Positions 32,149-43,236 of a stretch of DNA of 57,900 nucleotides are shown piece after piece. The notes under the pieces were generated by a model. The model saw only the letters and a program-made list of their open reading frames with translations. It had not been told where the DNA came from and searched no databases. Within the stretch, counting starts at the first letter, position 1; each line of letters starts with the position of its first letter. Where the stretch lies: NCBI GenBank assembly GCA_009869945.1, contig WIXG01000430.1, positions 1-57,900 of the forward strand, given 5' to 3'. Both the position numbers and the translations under genes were made by a program. This DNA is from Mesaphorura yosii. Lineage: Eukaryota > Arthropoda > Collembola > Poduromorpha > Tullbergiidae.

Positions 32149-35041
32149 TCAACTTTGGCAGTATCCATTAGATGCTTTTGCGCAATCTTTACATCCTCGT
32201 CCTGATTCTAGGCTGCGTATGGCGTCGGTACTGGATTGAATTGGCAGTGCTTCAATTTCGTTTGTATCAGCGACAACACACGTGCAATCATGAGCAACGT
32301 GTGGATTTGGGGTTTGGCCCGGTGGTGGTCCTTTCGCCATTTGCTGGATGGGCCCTACTCCAGGGTTCAAGTTCTGATTTTGATTGCTTTTTCTTGGCTC
32401 TACTAAGTCGGGCTCTGGCATGGCTATGGCTGCATGGTTCGGCTGATTTTGCTGGTCTACTTTTGCTTCTTCTCTGCTTGAGTCGTGAAATTTTGCATGA
32501 TGTGGGCCACTAGGCAAGTAATACTTCTCCCCATTTTTCAGCAATTCTGTCAGCAACTTTCGCTTGACAGCTTTATCCAAATGCTTTTGTATAAGTTTAA
32601 TTTGCTTTGTGAATGGTGATGGTCGTTTGAATACTGGATAAATCGGGTAATTTTCATTTTCTGACAAACTTAGCATTCGAAGGGTCTTGTGAATACTGCC
32701 TACATCCGGTCGCTCATTTCGCGAACAAATTCTCTTCACAGCCTCTAAAAGTAGAGAATTCCAAGTCGACTGCTGCGAATGTGAACTGCTACTTTTCCTT
32801 CTCTTCTTCGCGTATGACGTCTGCTTTTGGACATTCTGAAGTTTTTGCATTGACGTGACTTCTGAAACGATTTCTATTTCACTGTCAGACGAAATTATCT
32901 CAAACGGAGGAGAGATTGTCGGGTTTAGAACAATCGATTGTTGGCTTAATGTCTTGCAAGCGTTTTCATACGACTTAGTTGCGAAAGGTTCTATATGTTT
33001 CCCGACACCTTCCGTTTCTAGCATTTTTCTACCTTCGTCAATACATGGGGCAGTCACTGCAGTTGAAGTTTCGCCTTGTGATTCTTCATTCTTACTTGCT
33101 TCGGGTTCGTGTGCATTATTAGCGTGGCTGTCACTATCGGCATTACTCATGCTCAGTGAAAACACATTCGAGATTGTTGGAAGCACGAAGTCATCATCGC
33201 TTTCGGTGAAAAGTTCAGCCATGTTGCCGTCAATGTTGTCAATTTCGGTTTCTTTCATTTCAATTTTTTTTACCATTCGAATGTTATTCGGAATCAAGGG
33301 AGTTTTAGAGGAAGCCTGAGTCTGTCCTTCGTTTGTGGTGAATATCGGTGACATTGAGAATTGTGCATTCAAAGCAAGCTGTCGTTTTCTTCGAATGTCG
33401 GTTAGAACTTCGTACTGTTTCTTAATTGCTCTAAACTTTTGAACTGAAAGCACAGCCGACGAATGTATGTAAAGCGGCTTGAATGCAATGGGCTGTATGT
33501 CTATAGAAATGTCAGAATCGCTTTCGCTTGACACGTTTTCTCGGCTGTTCACACTTGGGATTTCCTTTGACGTGTAACGAGGCTTCCCTAACACTGATCC
33601 TGCGAACATCGAAAAGCAACGTAAATTAAAAGTCGAAGTTTTAATTAAGGTTTAAGAGAAATAGATAACCTTTAAAGTTCCTATTCGGAATAGTTTCGTC
33701 ACTACTTCCGTTCTCGCTTCTGCCTCTCAGTTTTCGGATTTCTTCTAAAGATTTGCGGTAGCACGTGTCCAAATGCTTCAGATAACCCCAGCATGTGAGA
33801 CTGTCAGCTATCTTATTGCAAAAATTGCAGAATTTTGTATCAAGCTGCAAATGTCCACTCAGATGTGCTCCACAAGGTTTTGTTGTCAAATGACGAAGTA
33901 AACCTAAAATAGCAGATGGGTACAAATCATCGTGATCACAATGTGTGCTATCAAATTAAAACAATAATTACTCGGTTCGTTGCTGAATGATGAGGAACAA
34001 AAATAGCATTTTATAAATTGATTCCAATAATCTGTAGCCGGATTCAGATCACCGCCATTTTGGGATCCACGAAACATACGCGATGTCTTCGACCAATATG
34101 GGTTTGGAGTCACGTTCGGCGAACCCTCAGTTGAAGTTGCAGACGACGTGATAATTTTTCTTCCTCTATCAACTTTCTTCTTTATTGGGCTAGGTACAAA
34201 GTCGGAATCTCGATCGTCATCTGACGATGTGTGAACTTCAGGTGGCAGTTTTCCTGGAATTACATGGACAATTATGCTGGGTGACACTCGTGATCAAGAA
34301 TATGATTTCTGCTAGTATTATTTTTGCTTAGGCACACAGACACACCTAGTTGTTTTCTTCTCCTTCGTCGTTTGGCAGGCTTCGTTTGATTTGTGTCACT
34401 TCCAGATTCACTTGATTGTGCTGGTGATTGTGGCGTATTTAGCGAGATTGGTGTAGATACAGCATTAATGGACAACGGACATTGTTGAGGGTGGTCATCT
34501 TTACTGGTGGAGCCCGTTATCATCTTTTTTGCTCTTGAATAGTGCAGAATAGTTGACGCCTCTGCAATGTCCTCCGTTGCTTTCTTGGCCAGCGTCGGAG
34601 TCGGAAAGCCCAGAAGCTGGGCCAATTGACGAATTGTTTCAATTTCCGCCTCATCTACTTTTGTGCATCCATGATACAGCAGGCGAGAAAACTTTTCTAC
34701 AATGCTGATCTCAAAATCAGGGATAATAATGCGCGGGCACACAGAATCATCCTGAAAAGAAATGCCAATGTGTGCTTAATGGTGCTTAAAATCAATTTGA
34801 TTTGATTATCGCAACACGTGTCATTCCTGAAAGCACGTACCTCTTGCAGTAATTGCTTCAGCATTGGCGAGCCAGCTGCTAATAGCGTTTTGTGAACATA
34901 AATGTAGTCCGCTGAACGACGGGCGTTGTCGGAAATTAACTTTGCAATTTGCCCAGATGCTAAAGAAGAAATTGTTCCAGCATTTTTTTGATTCCTGGCC
35001 AGAATTTTTGTGAAAATCTCGCCTTTGTATTTGACTTCCAT
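32149..35041 (-). CDS. BTB/POZ protein with paired C2H2/C2HC-type zinc fingers
   Basis: Minus-strand exons are 34841-35041, 34346-34751, 33972-34253, 33670-33903 and 32149-33599, giving 857 residues. Residues about 45-130 are a BTB/POZ domain (YIYVHKTLLAAGSPMLKQLL, CPRIIIPDFE, FSRLLYHG, LAQLLGF), which mediates dimerisation. A basic cluster (KPAKRRRRRK) is a likely nuclear signal. Two zinc-finger-like modules follow at about 282-352 (CYFCSSSFSNEPSLLRHL and FCNFCNKIADSLTCWGYLKHL then DTC). The last 480 residues are Ser/Asp/Glu-rich, ending with a conserved-looking helical block (RLLTELLKNGEKYYLPSG-like, with KKRRKSSSSHS before it). It is probably a nuclear DNA-binding or adaptor protein. The zinc-finger pair is slightly like the UBZ fingers of SLX4, but SLX4 places BTB after them. 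No specific gene name is supported. Confidence 0.78.
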
Positions 35042-35569
35042 CGCAATTTTTACGAACTAAAAATTCAGTTACACAACTAAGCTCAGCATCCTCACTGCAC
35101 CAGGACGCCTTGTCCACGCTTGCGCAAGAATATCAACAAATATAGGTCTTCGTTTTTTGAATGTCTCAAGTCCAGACAGATGAGATTTAATTTTACCGCA
35201 TGCGCATGTCTCAACAATCCGTTCACGCTCTTGGGGTAAGATTTTACTGTTGCAACTTTGCAGTACAAGAATTTTCACTTGTGAATGGTAATCATAAATT
35301 TTGCATTCCGAATTCCATTTATGGAATGACAACAATTAGAATAGATAATGAGAGCAGCTTGCCAAAGGACATCATTTGCAAGTCATCATTGTGCCTTAAG
35401 AATGATGTGTCAGCCACTTTTAATATCTGAATATCAGCAATATTTTCGACTTCCGCCTGGCTTAAATAATTTATTGGCACAAAGTACTAAAAATAACATA
35501 GCATAAAATCGTTTAAATTAAATCTGGACAAGGATGCGAAAATTAAGGCCGCTAATTAATGATGGTCAC
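35042..35569. other. Spacer upstream of the BTB gene
   Basis: The BTB gene promoter side lies next to the 3' end of the small membrane-protein gene. Short frames here have no recognisable content. Confidence 0.35.
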
Positions 35570-36082
35570 TTAATCATCACAGCAGCAGCAAAGAATTTTC
35601 TTCAAACACGTAAACGGCAAGCACAGAATCTCTTTGACGCATGCACAGAAGAGGTATGAAATGAGGCAGCAAAGAATGATCGCTGCCACGAGACAACCGA
35701 GTCCAATCCACACGTAGTCCATTGTTTTCAACCTGCGTAGTCAATCGTGTTAGCATCGGTTTCATCCAATTCATAATTCAATTCATGAAGACTTTCACCT
35801 GGACCAAAGTTCTTACCCTTTCTTTTTCTCTTCCTCAGGCTCTTCCCCCTCAGCCCTAGCATTTCGGTCTCCATTTCCCTTGACCAGATCCAGCACTTGA
35901 TCGACACTCCTGATATGGTGGTGCGGTTGTTCATTGAAAGCTAAATCTGGTTCCTGTTCGTTGTTTGTGTTTGAAGGCTGGACTAGCGGAGACCCTTCGA
36001 CTTGAGTATTGCTCAGAATACATTGAATGACTATCGTGAGGCCAAGAATTAAGACTATGCGAATATACGCTTGGCTGTGCAT
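35570..36082 (-). CDS. Small single-pass membrane protein of unknown function
   Basis: Minus-strand exons are 35817-36082 and 35570-35732, encoding 142 residues. It starts with a signal peptide (MHSQAYIRIVLILGLTIVIQ), followed by an acidic, Pro/Asn/His-rich extracellular segment (EQPHHHIRSVDQVLD, then EEPEEEKKK). A membrane helix follows in exon 2 (VWIGLGCLVAAIILCCLISYLF). The short cytoplasmic tail is rich in cysteine and ends KKILCCCCDD, a likely palmitoylation cluster. The intron is 84 nt and keeps frame. I recognise no family. The two-part layout and clean splice make it a plausible real gene. Confidence 0.6.
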
Positions 36083-36837
36083 TGTGGAATGGCAATTACG
36101 ACAACTGCAATTTGCAATTCTGCGGTTCCTGAATTCAACTTTGGCTGATGCTGTGACTGCGCTAATTAATTCTAATCACAATCCTGCCGTGGCCAAGACT
36201 TAATTAGCTTTAACTCATGCAGAATTGCAAGAAGGCAGGATTTGAATCCGTTGGACGTGGATAAATTAATATTTCACAATTGCACTGCTGACACGGCACG
36301 CACGGCGCAACCTGAAAGGAATTTTCGTGTACGGCTTACGTCTTTAGGTTGAATCACACATGAACATAGATTGGATATGGCCCGATCGGTTAACAAACAT
36401 CACTGATAAGGCAGATAAGATAATGGGGTATTGAGAGAAATTGAGACTGTCTGTACATGCATGCGTTACGAGAATGCAGAGCTACCCAGGAGACAGAAAT
36501 TGCTTTAGCTTTGATCCTTCCTTCACTGCACTCGATGATGTCATGTAATTGAAACTAACTCGATCATTTCACTAATTGACGTCTGACGGCGAAATGAACG
36601 CTCGTTAATTTACCGAACACAGTGAATCATAAAGTTTAAGCAACATTGAATACCAAAATTTAATCGCATCTACGAGTCATGAAAATAAACTGAGTCATCA
36701 ACAGGTTGGCAAGCATTTAAATGAGAATGAGAAGGACTGTCGGAAATTTACATTCGCTGAAACGCTATCGAAGCGATCGGCAGTACCTTAAAGTAAATCA
36801 TAATCATAACAATGAAATGCAGTAGTTGAGTTGAATA
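36083..36837. other. Intergenic region between small membrane protein and XPR1
   Basis: This is AT-rich spacer with no supported gene. A CATGCATGCG word near 36457 and several ATTAATT words are the only visible structure. Confidence 0.35.
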
Positions 36838-39222
36838 TTATGAGACAGTCTGAACGGGGGAATTCGCAATGCCCATCGTCAGCATTCCAGCCGTAATCAT
36901 CGCTGCTCTGACCTTCCTCCTTTTGTGCTCACTGTCCTGATGGGATGCGTGCAGCGACGCAATGGAAATGTCACGCACTGCTCTGAATTTGCCACAATTG
37001 TTCAGGTGCTCGTTCTCCAGCCGGAAGAAGTTCCACACAAATCTTCGGAATAGTTCCAAGGGAGTGAGCACCGTGATCAGAATATCAGTGTGTATAAAGT
37101 CGAGCTCCGCCAATGAGTACGACAACGCCCACCCGAAACGGAGGAACAAATCTTCCACGATACCAAAGTAGTAGGACGCTTTCGGGTATACGATTTCTTT
37201 GCGGAGGAACCGATTTTTACCAGCCTCCGAGTCGAATAGCCCCCAATCCATTTTCATGTCCCAAATGTACGCGTAAATGGAAGACGTGGCCGCGGCGAGA
37301 ATCCAGAATAGGAAGAAAATGTTGAAGTTGGTGACATCGGCATTTTGTTTCGCGTCTGCAATTTATACGCACAAGAGTTGATTGAACATGACATCAGCTT
37401 GTATAGTTGCGATCTTTAAGCCTTACCTGTACGGGAGTAAACTGTTGAGAATGTAACGACAAAGAACGTGGTGGAATACTTCCCAGCATTAACCAAATGA
37501 GGAAACGCTTCTCGAGTGTCTCTATAACGGCGGAGGCACTGCATGAACCGACACCAAGCTGGGATGACTGAAATGATTGCCCGAATTAACCAAGTCTCGC
37601 TGGTGCATCTGTTCGTGTCTTCATCGGCGTAGTAGTAAAAGTTCCCTTTCGAAGTAGAGAAGAAGCAAATAATGTACCCCGAATCAACTAGCACTTGAGA
37701 CAGAGAATTGAGCTGATCTGCCAGCCAGAAGTCGGCAAACCCAACGTAAAAGAAAGGTGCGCCAATAATTCGCTTCTGGAAAACCAAGTTCAAAATTTAA
37801 TTAGAGTATTTAATTTAAATTGAGTTGGCACTTACAAGAACTTGCATGAGCCAAAATCTGGAATGATGGTGGTAGGTTTTGGTTGGATTGAAGAGAAATG
37901 CAACAAGTACGAGAAATAGCGTGAGCGGACTTGAATATCCTGGGATGTTCAAATCGTCCGAGTAGAGGAACGCCAAAATGCTCAGCAGCCATAAAATGGC
38001 GAAAAATGCCGCAATTTCAAGCAAGTGCAGCTCGCGGAGGTGTCTCCTAGGGTCCAACTCAAATATGAGTACGTGATTCACACCTGACCGTCGCCAACCA
38101 TAAATATTGATGCTCAAAAGGAACAGGAAGAAGATGAACAAAAATGGACCGCGATACAGCCTGAAAACCAATCGGTGATCCTTCGCACCACTATTTAGGC
38201 TAAACACGGCCGTTAGAATTGTGACGATAAGCAAAACGATGATAACTCCAGCATACAAGCCGACCTGAGAAAAGAAGAAATGTGGCACAAGTCAGAAAGG
38301 CTGAAATCATGTCACGCAATACCTTAAATGTGATCCACGGATTCTGGTTCATGTCGCGCGGAGGCACACGAAGTCTCCTCATCGCCTTTGGACGATCTCC
38401 ACCCTCCAATTCATTGATCACGGTGCTTTCAGTTCGCTCGACCAGTTTGTCATTCTCCTTGTTCGTGTGGAATTCGGCTGTTTCAACAAATTCTTTTCTC
38501 CATTTGGCTCCAGCTTCGGTCTGCAGTAACTTGTCGTGCTTTTTCTGTATCTTTCGAAATCCGGTGAAGTTTATCGTCTGGTAATTTTGCAGGAGGACCA
38601 GGCTCAAGTAGAACTCACTAAACACCAGCTTTAAATCATTCATTTTGTTCCGACGCATCTTAGAGCCCTTGCGACTTTTGTTATGAAGCGTTGATTTTTC
38701 AGATTTGACTGCAGCTGCATGAAGGTATTTGTCACCTATGTTGTTATTACTATTTTGGATTGGGTAGTTAAAGCCGTAGGGAATGCATGCTTCTTCCGCT
38801 CGAAGCCGCTCCAGCTCGTCGTGCAAGCGATCACACTTGACTTTCGCTTCTGACAGCCTTTCTGTAACATTTAAAGTAAATCTATGTAAAGCACTTTTCC
38901 TGATTTTATCCCGACGCACCTTTAAAGAACGTATTGATCTTCTGGAGTTCGTCATTGCTAAACTGAAACCAGATGTTCTCAAATTCTTGATAAGCCTGAC
39001 TATTAGCATCGACAGGATTTTCTTCATCTGTGCTGTGTGATTCGAATTCCTCGAGAGCGTCGTACAACATTTCTTTCATTTTCTGGAACCGGGTCTCAAG
39101 TTAGAATTCGGTACATATGAATGACATGACATTAGAAAATGGCCAGCTCTTACGTCGTAGTTTAAATACTGCTTTCTCCATTCTGGAGTCAGATGCGTTG
39201 AAAGATATTCAGCGAACTTCAT
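36838..39222 (-). CDS. XPR1: Phosphate exporter XPR1 (SPX-EXS protein)
   Basis: Minus-strand exons are 39154-39222, 38920-39094, 38323-38861, 37836-38264, 37427-37775 and 36838-37355, giving 692 residues against about 696 in humans. XPR1 exports inorganic phosphate across the plasma membrane and is controlled by inositol pyrophosphates. The N-terminal SPX domain begins [19 protein letters not shown] and contains the lysine-rich helix [16 protein letters not shown] that binds the inositol phosphate. Membrane segments follow, with [19 protein letters not shown] and [16 protein letters not shown]. The EXS domain is clear ([73 protein letters not shown]). The start and all splices follow the known protein. 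The call is firm. Confidence 0.96.
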
Positions 39223-40426
39223 GTCTTACAGGCATTAAGTCTTTCTACAATTCACAATTGTGTTTTAACAATACGAAAACCACTGAACTGACAGGCAGAA
39301 TCTGCACCATCCTCTCATTTAAAGGCCAATTCGATCGTCATATCTGCTAACGTCATCATCATAGCCATAATTAAGAACATTGTACAAGAGATTACTAGAA
39401 TTGCGACATTTAGAACACGCGGTTACTTTTATGTATAAACAACGTACCCGTTACACCGGTTCACGTTCATGGTCCTTCTAATCAGTGTATTGTTGTTTGC
39501 TTCGCGAATTTTCGTCATCGCGATTTTATTAACTTGAAAATATGATTAGTCTTAAATTAGGAATTAATCCATGTCAAGTTCTTTATTTGCATTTGCATTG
39601 CATCCGTAACTTGGTGGAAAATCATAAATCGTGTCAATGGGGTTCACTGGAAAGCCTCCAGCAGCGTAGCACCATGTGGCCATATTTTTGGTACGAGTTA
39701 AGTGCAACATGAAAAACCGTTAGCACGTAGTTAATTGATCTTACACGTGGAAAAGTCGCCATTAGATCTAACTAGCAGCAATTAATTAAGTCTGTGGATT
39801 GATGAAAGGAGCCGCTTGTAGTAGGTCTTTGTCGGCGTCGAGTAGGTTGAAGGGAATATTCCACAACGCTGTAAAGATAAGTTCATTAATCTCTTGCTCG
39901 TGTTTAGTGCGCCGTGTGTGCAGGCCCGTGGCTCTGTGCTTGCACAACAAGACGTTAAACAGTATAATGATAGAGATATAAATGATGGGTGACCGTGATT
40001 AAAGATGGAAGCTGTTGAATGCATAATGCAGGCATTGACAAGGCTGCTTTCATTTCTACAGCCTGTATGCTTCTGTTTTCATGCTTACTTGGTCTCTCGC
40101 GGGTGTTGTTTAGACAATCGCATACTGAAAAGGAAGCTTTGAAGCTTACAATGAATGCGCTCGTCAGCTTCTATTATTATAATGACAGCAATTTAAATGG
40201 ATGTTGAATTAGTTATGAGCAATTTATTGGCAATACAACATGGAGATAATGATAAGAACTTGGAGAACTATGTAAACACCTTATCTTTTCGCTTGTCCTA
40301 TTCTCCTGCCCTCACTGCTATTAACCCAGTCTTCTCTGACTCTAATGTTATTTTGTGGTAAAGGAAGTCCTGCCACATGAAGGACCCGATTTACAACAAT
40401 AACTAACAAAGAACTCATAAAATAAA
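39223..40426. other. Intergenic region between XPR1 and the 308-aa secreted protein gene
   Basis: About 1.2 kb of AT-rich sequence lies between two divergently transcribed genes. Short frames on both strands (for example 39782-40024) are unsupported. Nothing further is seen. Confidence 0.35.
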
Positions 40427-41412
40427 ATGTCTTTGCAATCAAATCTGACGCTCTTGTTCAGCTGCCTGACTCTGTGTAAGTGACTTCCAGAAAGGAAAAT
40501 GACCCTTTAACTAAACTTTGATTTGCTCTTTCAGTGTACGTCACACACATTGAAAGTTCCAACATGCAAGCCGACTTCAAAACTATTCTAAAAAACTCAT
40601 ACAAAGTTGACGCTGTGTATGATCCACCAAGTGCAGATCAGCTTTCCATGGGGCATGACTTATTCGAACAGCTACTGGAAAAGCGGACCTTCAGCTCAAA
40701 TGATGAGAATGCATGGGCTTCGTTAGGATTCTTCCTACGCTCAGTTAATGAAGGTGATAAGCAGTTTGCTCTGATTTCAGAGCTCAACGCAACAGAAGGT
40801 AAGGGCCATGGGATTTATGCCATTAATTTATCGTGGAACTCAGCCACTGGTAGCCAAGGAGTCAAATTCTTACAAGCTCCACATCGGCCATCGGACCTTC
40901 ATACGTATGAAATTGTTGCTGAATTGTTTACGACCGGAAAATACTTGGCGGCAGCGTGGAGCACGACACACCGGGACAGAGTGGATCTGGCCAAGGAAAC
41001 GATGTCATATTTCAATGCCTTCACATCTGCCATCTCGATCTCCTCCTTTCAGCCGCCTCATTTGTTGCAGCTGCATGGATTTGCTAAATCTAACAATGGA
41101 AATACACCAGCAGACATAATTCATAGCTCAACTCAAGTGCCAGCTTCACCATTGCCTGATTTCGATCGCCTTTACAGTTGCTTTAAGGCGAGATTGGGGC
41201 CAGGCACTTCGTGGGATTTCAACGTGTTCAAATTTCCTGATGAAATAGACATACTGGGCGGCACGCTGAATATAAACGCTCGCAACTTCTACAATCATAC
41301 CAGAACTGGTCTGTTTTTTCACACGGAGACGAGCCGAGAGCTGCGAGATCTGCTGAGTACTAATGAAGAAGCTTTAGAATTGTTCCACAATTGTTTACTG
41401 ATTACTGTTTAA
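40427..41412 (+). CDS. Secreted protein of unknown function with bacterial-like sequence
   Basis: The exons are 40427-40475 and 40535-41412, encoding 308 residues. Exon 1 supplies a signal peptide (MSLQSNLTLLFSCLTLLYV). The body has motifs that look enzyme-like: FLQAPHRPSDLHTYEI with a histidine-aspartate pair, AAAWSTTHRDRVDLA, LQLHGFAKS, ADIIHSSTQVP, DILGGTLNINAR and FFHTETSRELRDLL. From memory, a comparable pattern (QAPH..D..T, QLHGF, a YPDEV-LGGT-N segment and a C-terminal LE-S-LR) is found in uncharacterised bacterial secreted proteins; I could not check this. If so, it is a bacterial gene that gained an intron exactly at the signal-peptide junction. Histidines in QAPH and QLHG are candidate metal ligands. 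The activity is unknown. Confidence 0.72.
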
Positions 41413-41614
41413 ATGAAGAAAATATAAGCATGAACCTTCGGAGTGATGCGAATGTCAGTAGCAAATTATTATCTAATCTGGTACGCTACACACAGCCACA
41501 CAACCATCATGCATGTGCGCTAAACTGGGATTAGTGGCATTTACAAGCTCGCAATGACGAAAACCACCGTCACCGGACTTCAATCTTTCACATAAAATTT
41601 CACATGGAGTAAGC

Positions 41615-43003
41615 ATGGAACCTTTGATCCATTGGCGAAATCATGCGGAGGCTTCAATTGCCGCAAGTAAAGTCAAATTTCTTCTAAATAGAATATTACA
41701 TTCTGGTTCTAAATGTGTAATTTCTTGTACGCAGATTTACCTGGTTCTCCTCGTTGCGATCTCAGCAATTTCCATCATCATCTTCACCCTGAATAGCGTG
41801 AATATATTTCAGAACGTGAACCAGTGCCACTGCAAAGGCTGTTTCGAGATTCAGCCACCCAACCAGATTCAGATCTCGTGGCCAGCTGAGACAGCTCAGC
41901 CAAGATATACTGCTGCATGCTCCAATTTGCCAAAGAACCTGTTTCAAGTTGCAGAGTTTAAATTCATCCAACGTTCGAATGATTCGTGCGCTGGGAACCT
42001 AAACAGAAAGGGAGACTTAATCGTCATCGTCGTGCATAGTGGAATATATAACACGAGAAAGAGGGATGTGATTCGGTCAACGTGGGGTTCAGTCAGAAGG
42101 TTCAAGAGCTGGGCATTCGAGTTGGTGTTTGTACTAGGAAGTCTAAAAGACGCCCACTCTTTTGATGGGCCCGTTGAGCCTGGTAGGTATCCATTATTTG
42201 ACTTGTTTCCCATTTCGTGTTCATAGAACCATGTTGAGTTTAATTATCTAGAGAGTCCGAGAATTCCACTCGACATACACGAGCGTGACATTGTAATCGG
42301 AGATTTCATCGACTCATACAGAAATCTGACGTTAAAGCACCTGGTAGCTTATAAATGGGTTGGCGAATACTGCCCACATGCAAAATATATTCTGAAGGTG
42401 GATGACGATGTCCACATCGATATTTTTCACCTGACTCAAATCATTGAGGAGTCCGAGCTGAATGAACAGCATGGTTTTCCCGGTTGGTCGATTATTGGAA
42501 ACTTGATGAGGGGGTACGGCCCTGAGAGGGTAACTGATTCCAAGGCAGTGGTCTCCTTGACCGAATATGATGGAGATAAGTACCCCGACTATGTTAGCGG
42601 GCTTGTGTACTTGATTAAAACTGAAGCCGCGTGTAAAATCTTCGCATCTCATACAACTAGAGAATTTCTGTGGATTGATGACGTCTTCGTAACAGGTAAG
42701 CTCTCTTCTCAGTCAGCTTGTGGCTCTTTGATATTGTAAAATTTTTGCAAAGGTATTCTACGTGATGCAGTTGGACTGCACATCAAAGGAATCAACTCCG
42801 AATACTTTTTTGCGCCATTACTTCAAGGCTCTGCCTTATCGGAATGGTACTATTCATACGAGAATGACAATCTACCGCCGTACACGATCATTTTAGATTC
42901 TCCTGATTTTGGTTCCAATATATGGGAGAGATTTGGTCGCGTGTGGGCGAAGACGCTGCGGAGTTACAAATTTCGGCCCGGGTACGGATTTAATGAATTC
43001 TAG
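41615..43003 (+). CDS. Beta-1,3-galactosyltransferase-like glycosyltransferase (GT31)
   Basis: The exons are 41615-42182, 42252-42695 and 42753-43003, about 420 residues. It is a Golgi type II membrane protein: the TM is at about residues 38-60 (IYLVLLVAISAISIIIFTL), followed by a luminal GT31 domain. Family motifs are RDVIRSTWGS, LVFVLGS, DIVIGDFIDSYRNLTLKHL, the metal-binding DDD of LKVDDDVHID, YPDYVSGLVYLI and the late acidic EFLWIDDVFVTG. It should transfer galactose or a related sugar in beta-1,3 linkage to glycoprotein or glycolipid acceptors; the acceptor cannot be told. The first intron is uncertain: a 68-nt model with donor GTAGGT was used, while donor GTTGAG with an earlier acceptor also keeps frame. 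AATAAA at 43016-43021 follows the stop closely. Confidence 0.87.
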
Positions 43004-43236
43004 TGCATTTAACTTAATAAAAATTTTATTTAATTTTGCAATTAAAATGAGAACATGCTCGTATGAGGCATTAATTAAAAGACGAGTACACAACATTCCT
43101 TCGAGAGCTTAAAATAAAACACTAAAATGTGACATTCACTTTACACTCATGACATAATGTGAATATCTAATGCATTGAGCAATATAAACTAAAAACCCTG
43201 TGATAAGACTAAGCTCCAAAATTCATATTCCTGCTC

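Noticed and set aside
32149..35041. SLX4 endonuclease scaffold
   Set aside because: A BTB domain and UBZ-like fingers are present, but in reversed order, and no SAP or SLX1-binding helix region was recognised.
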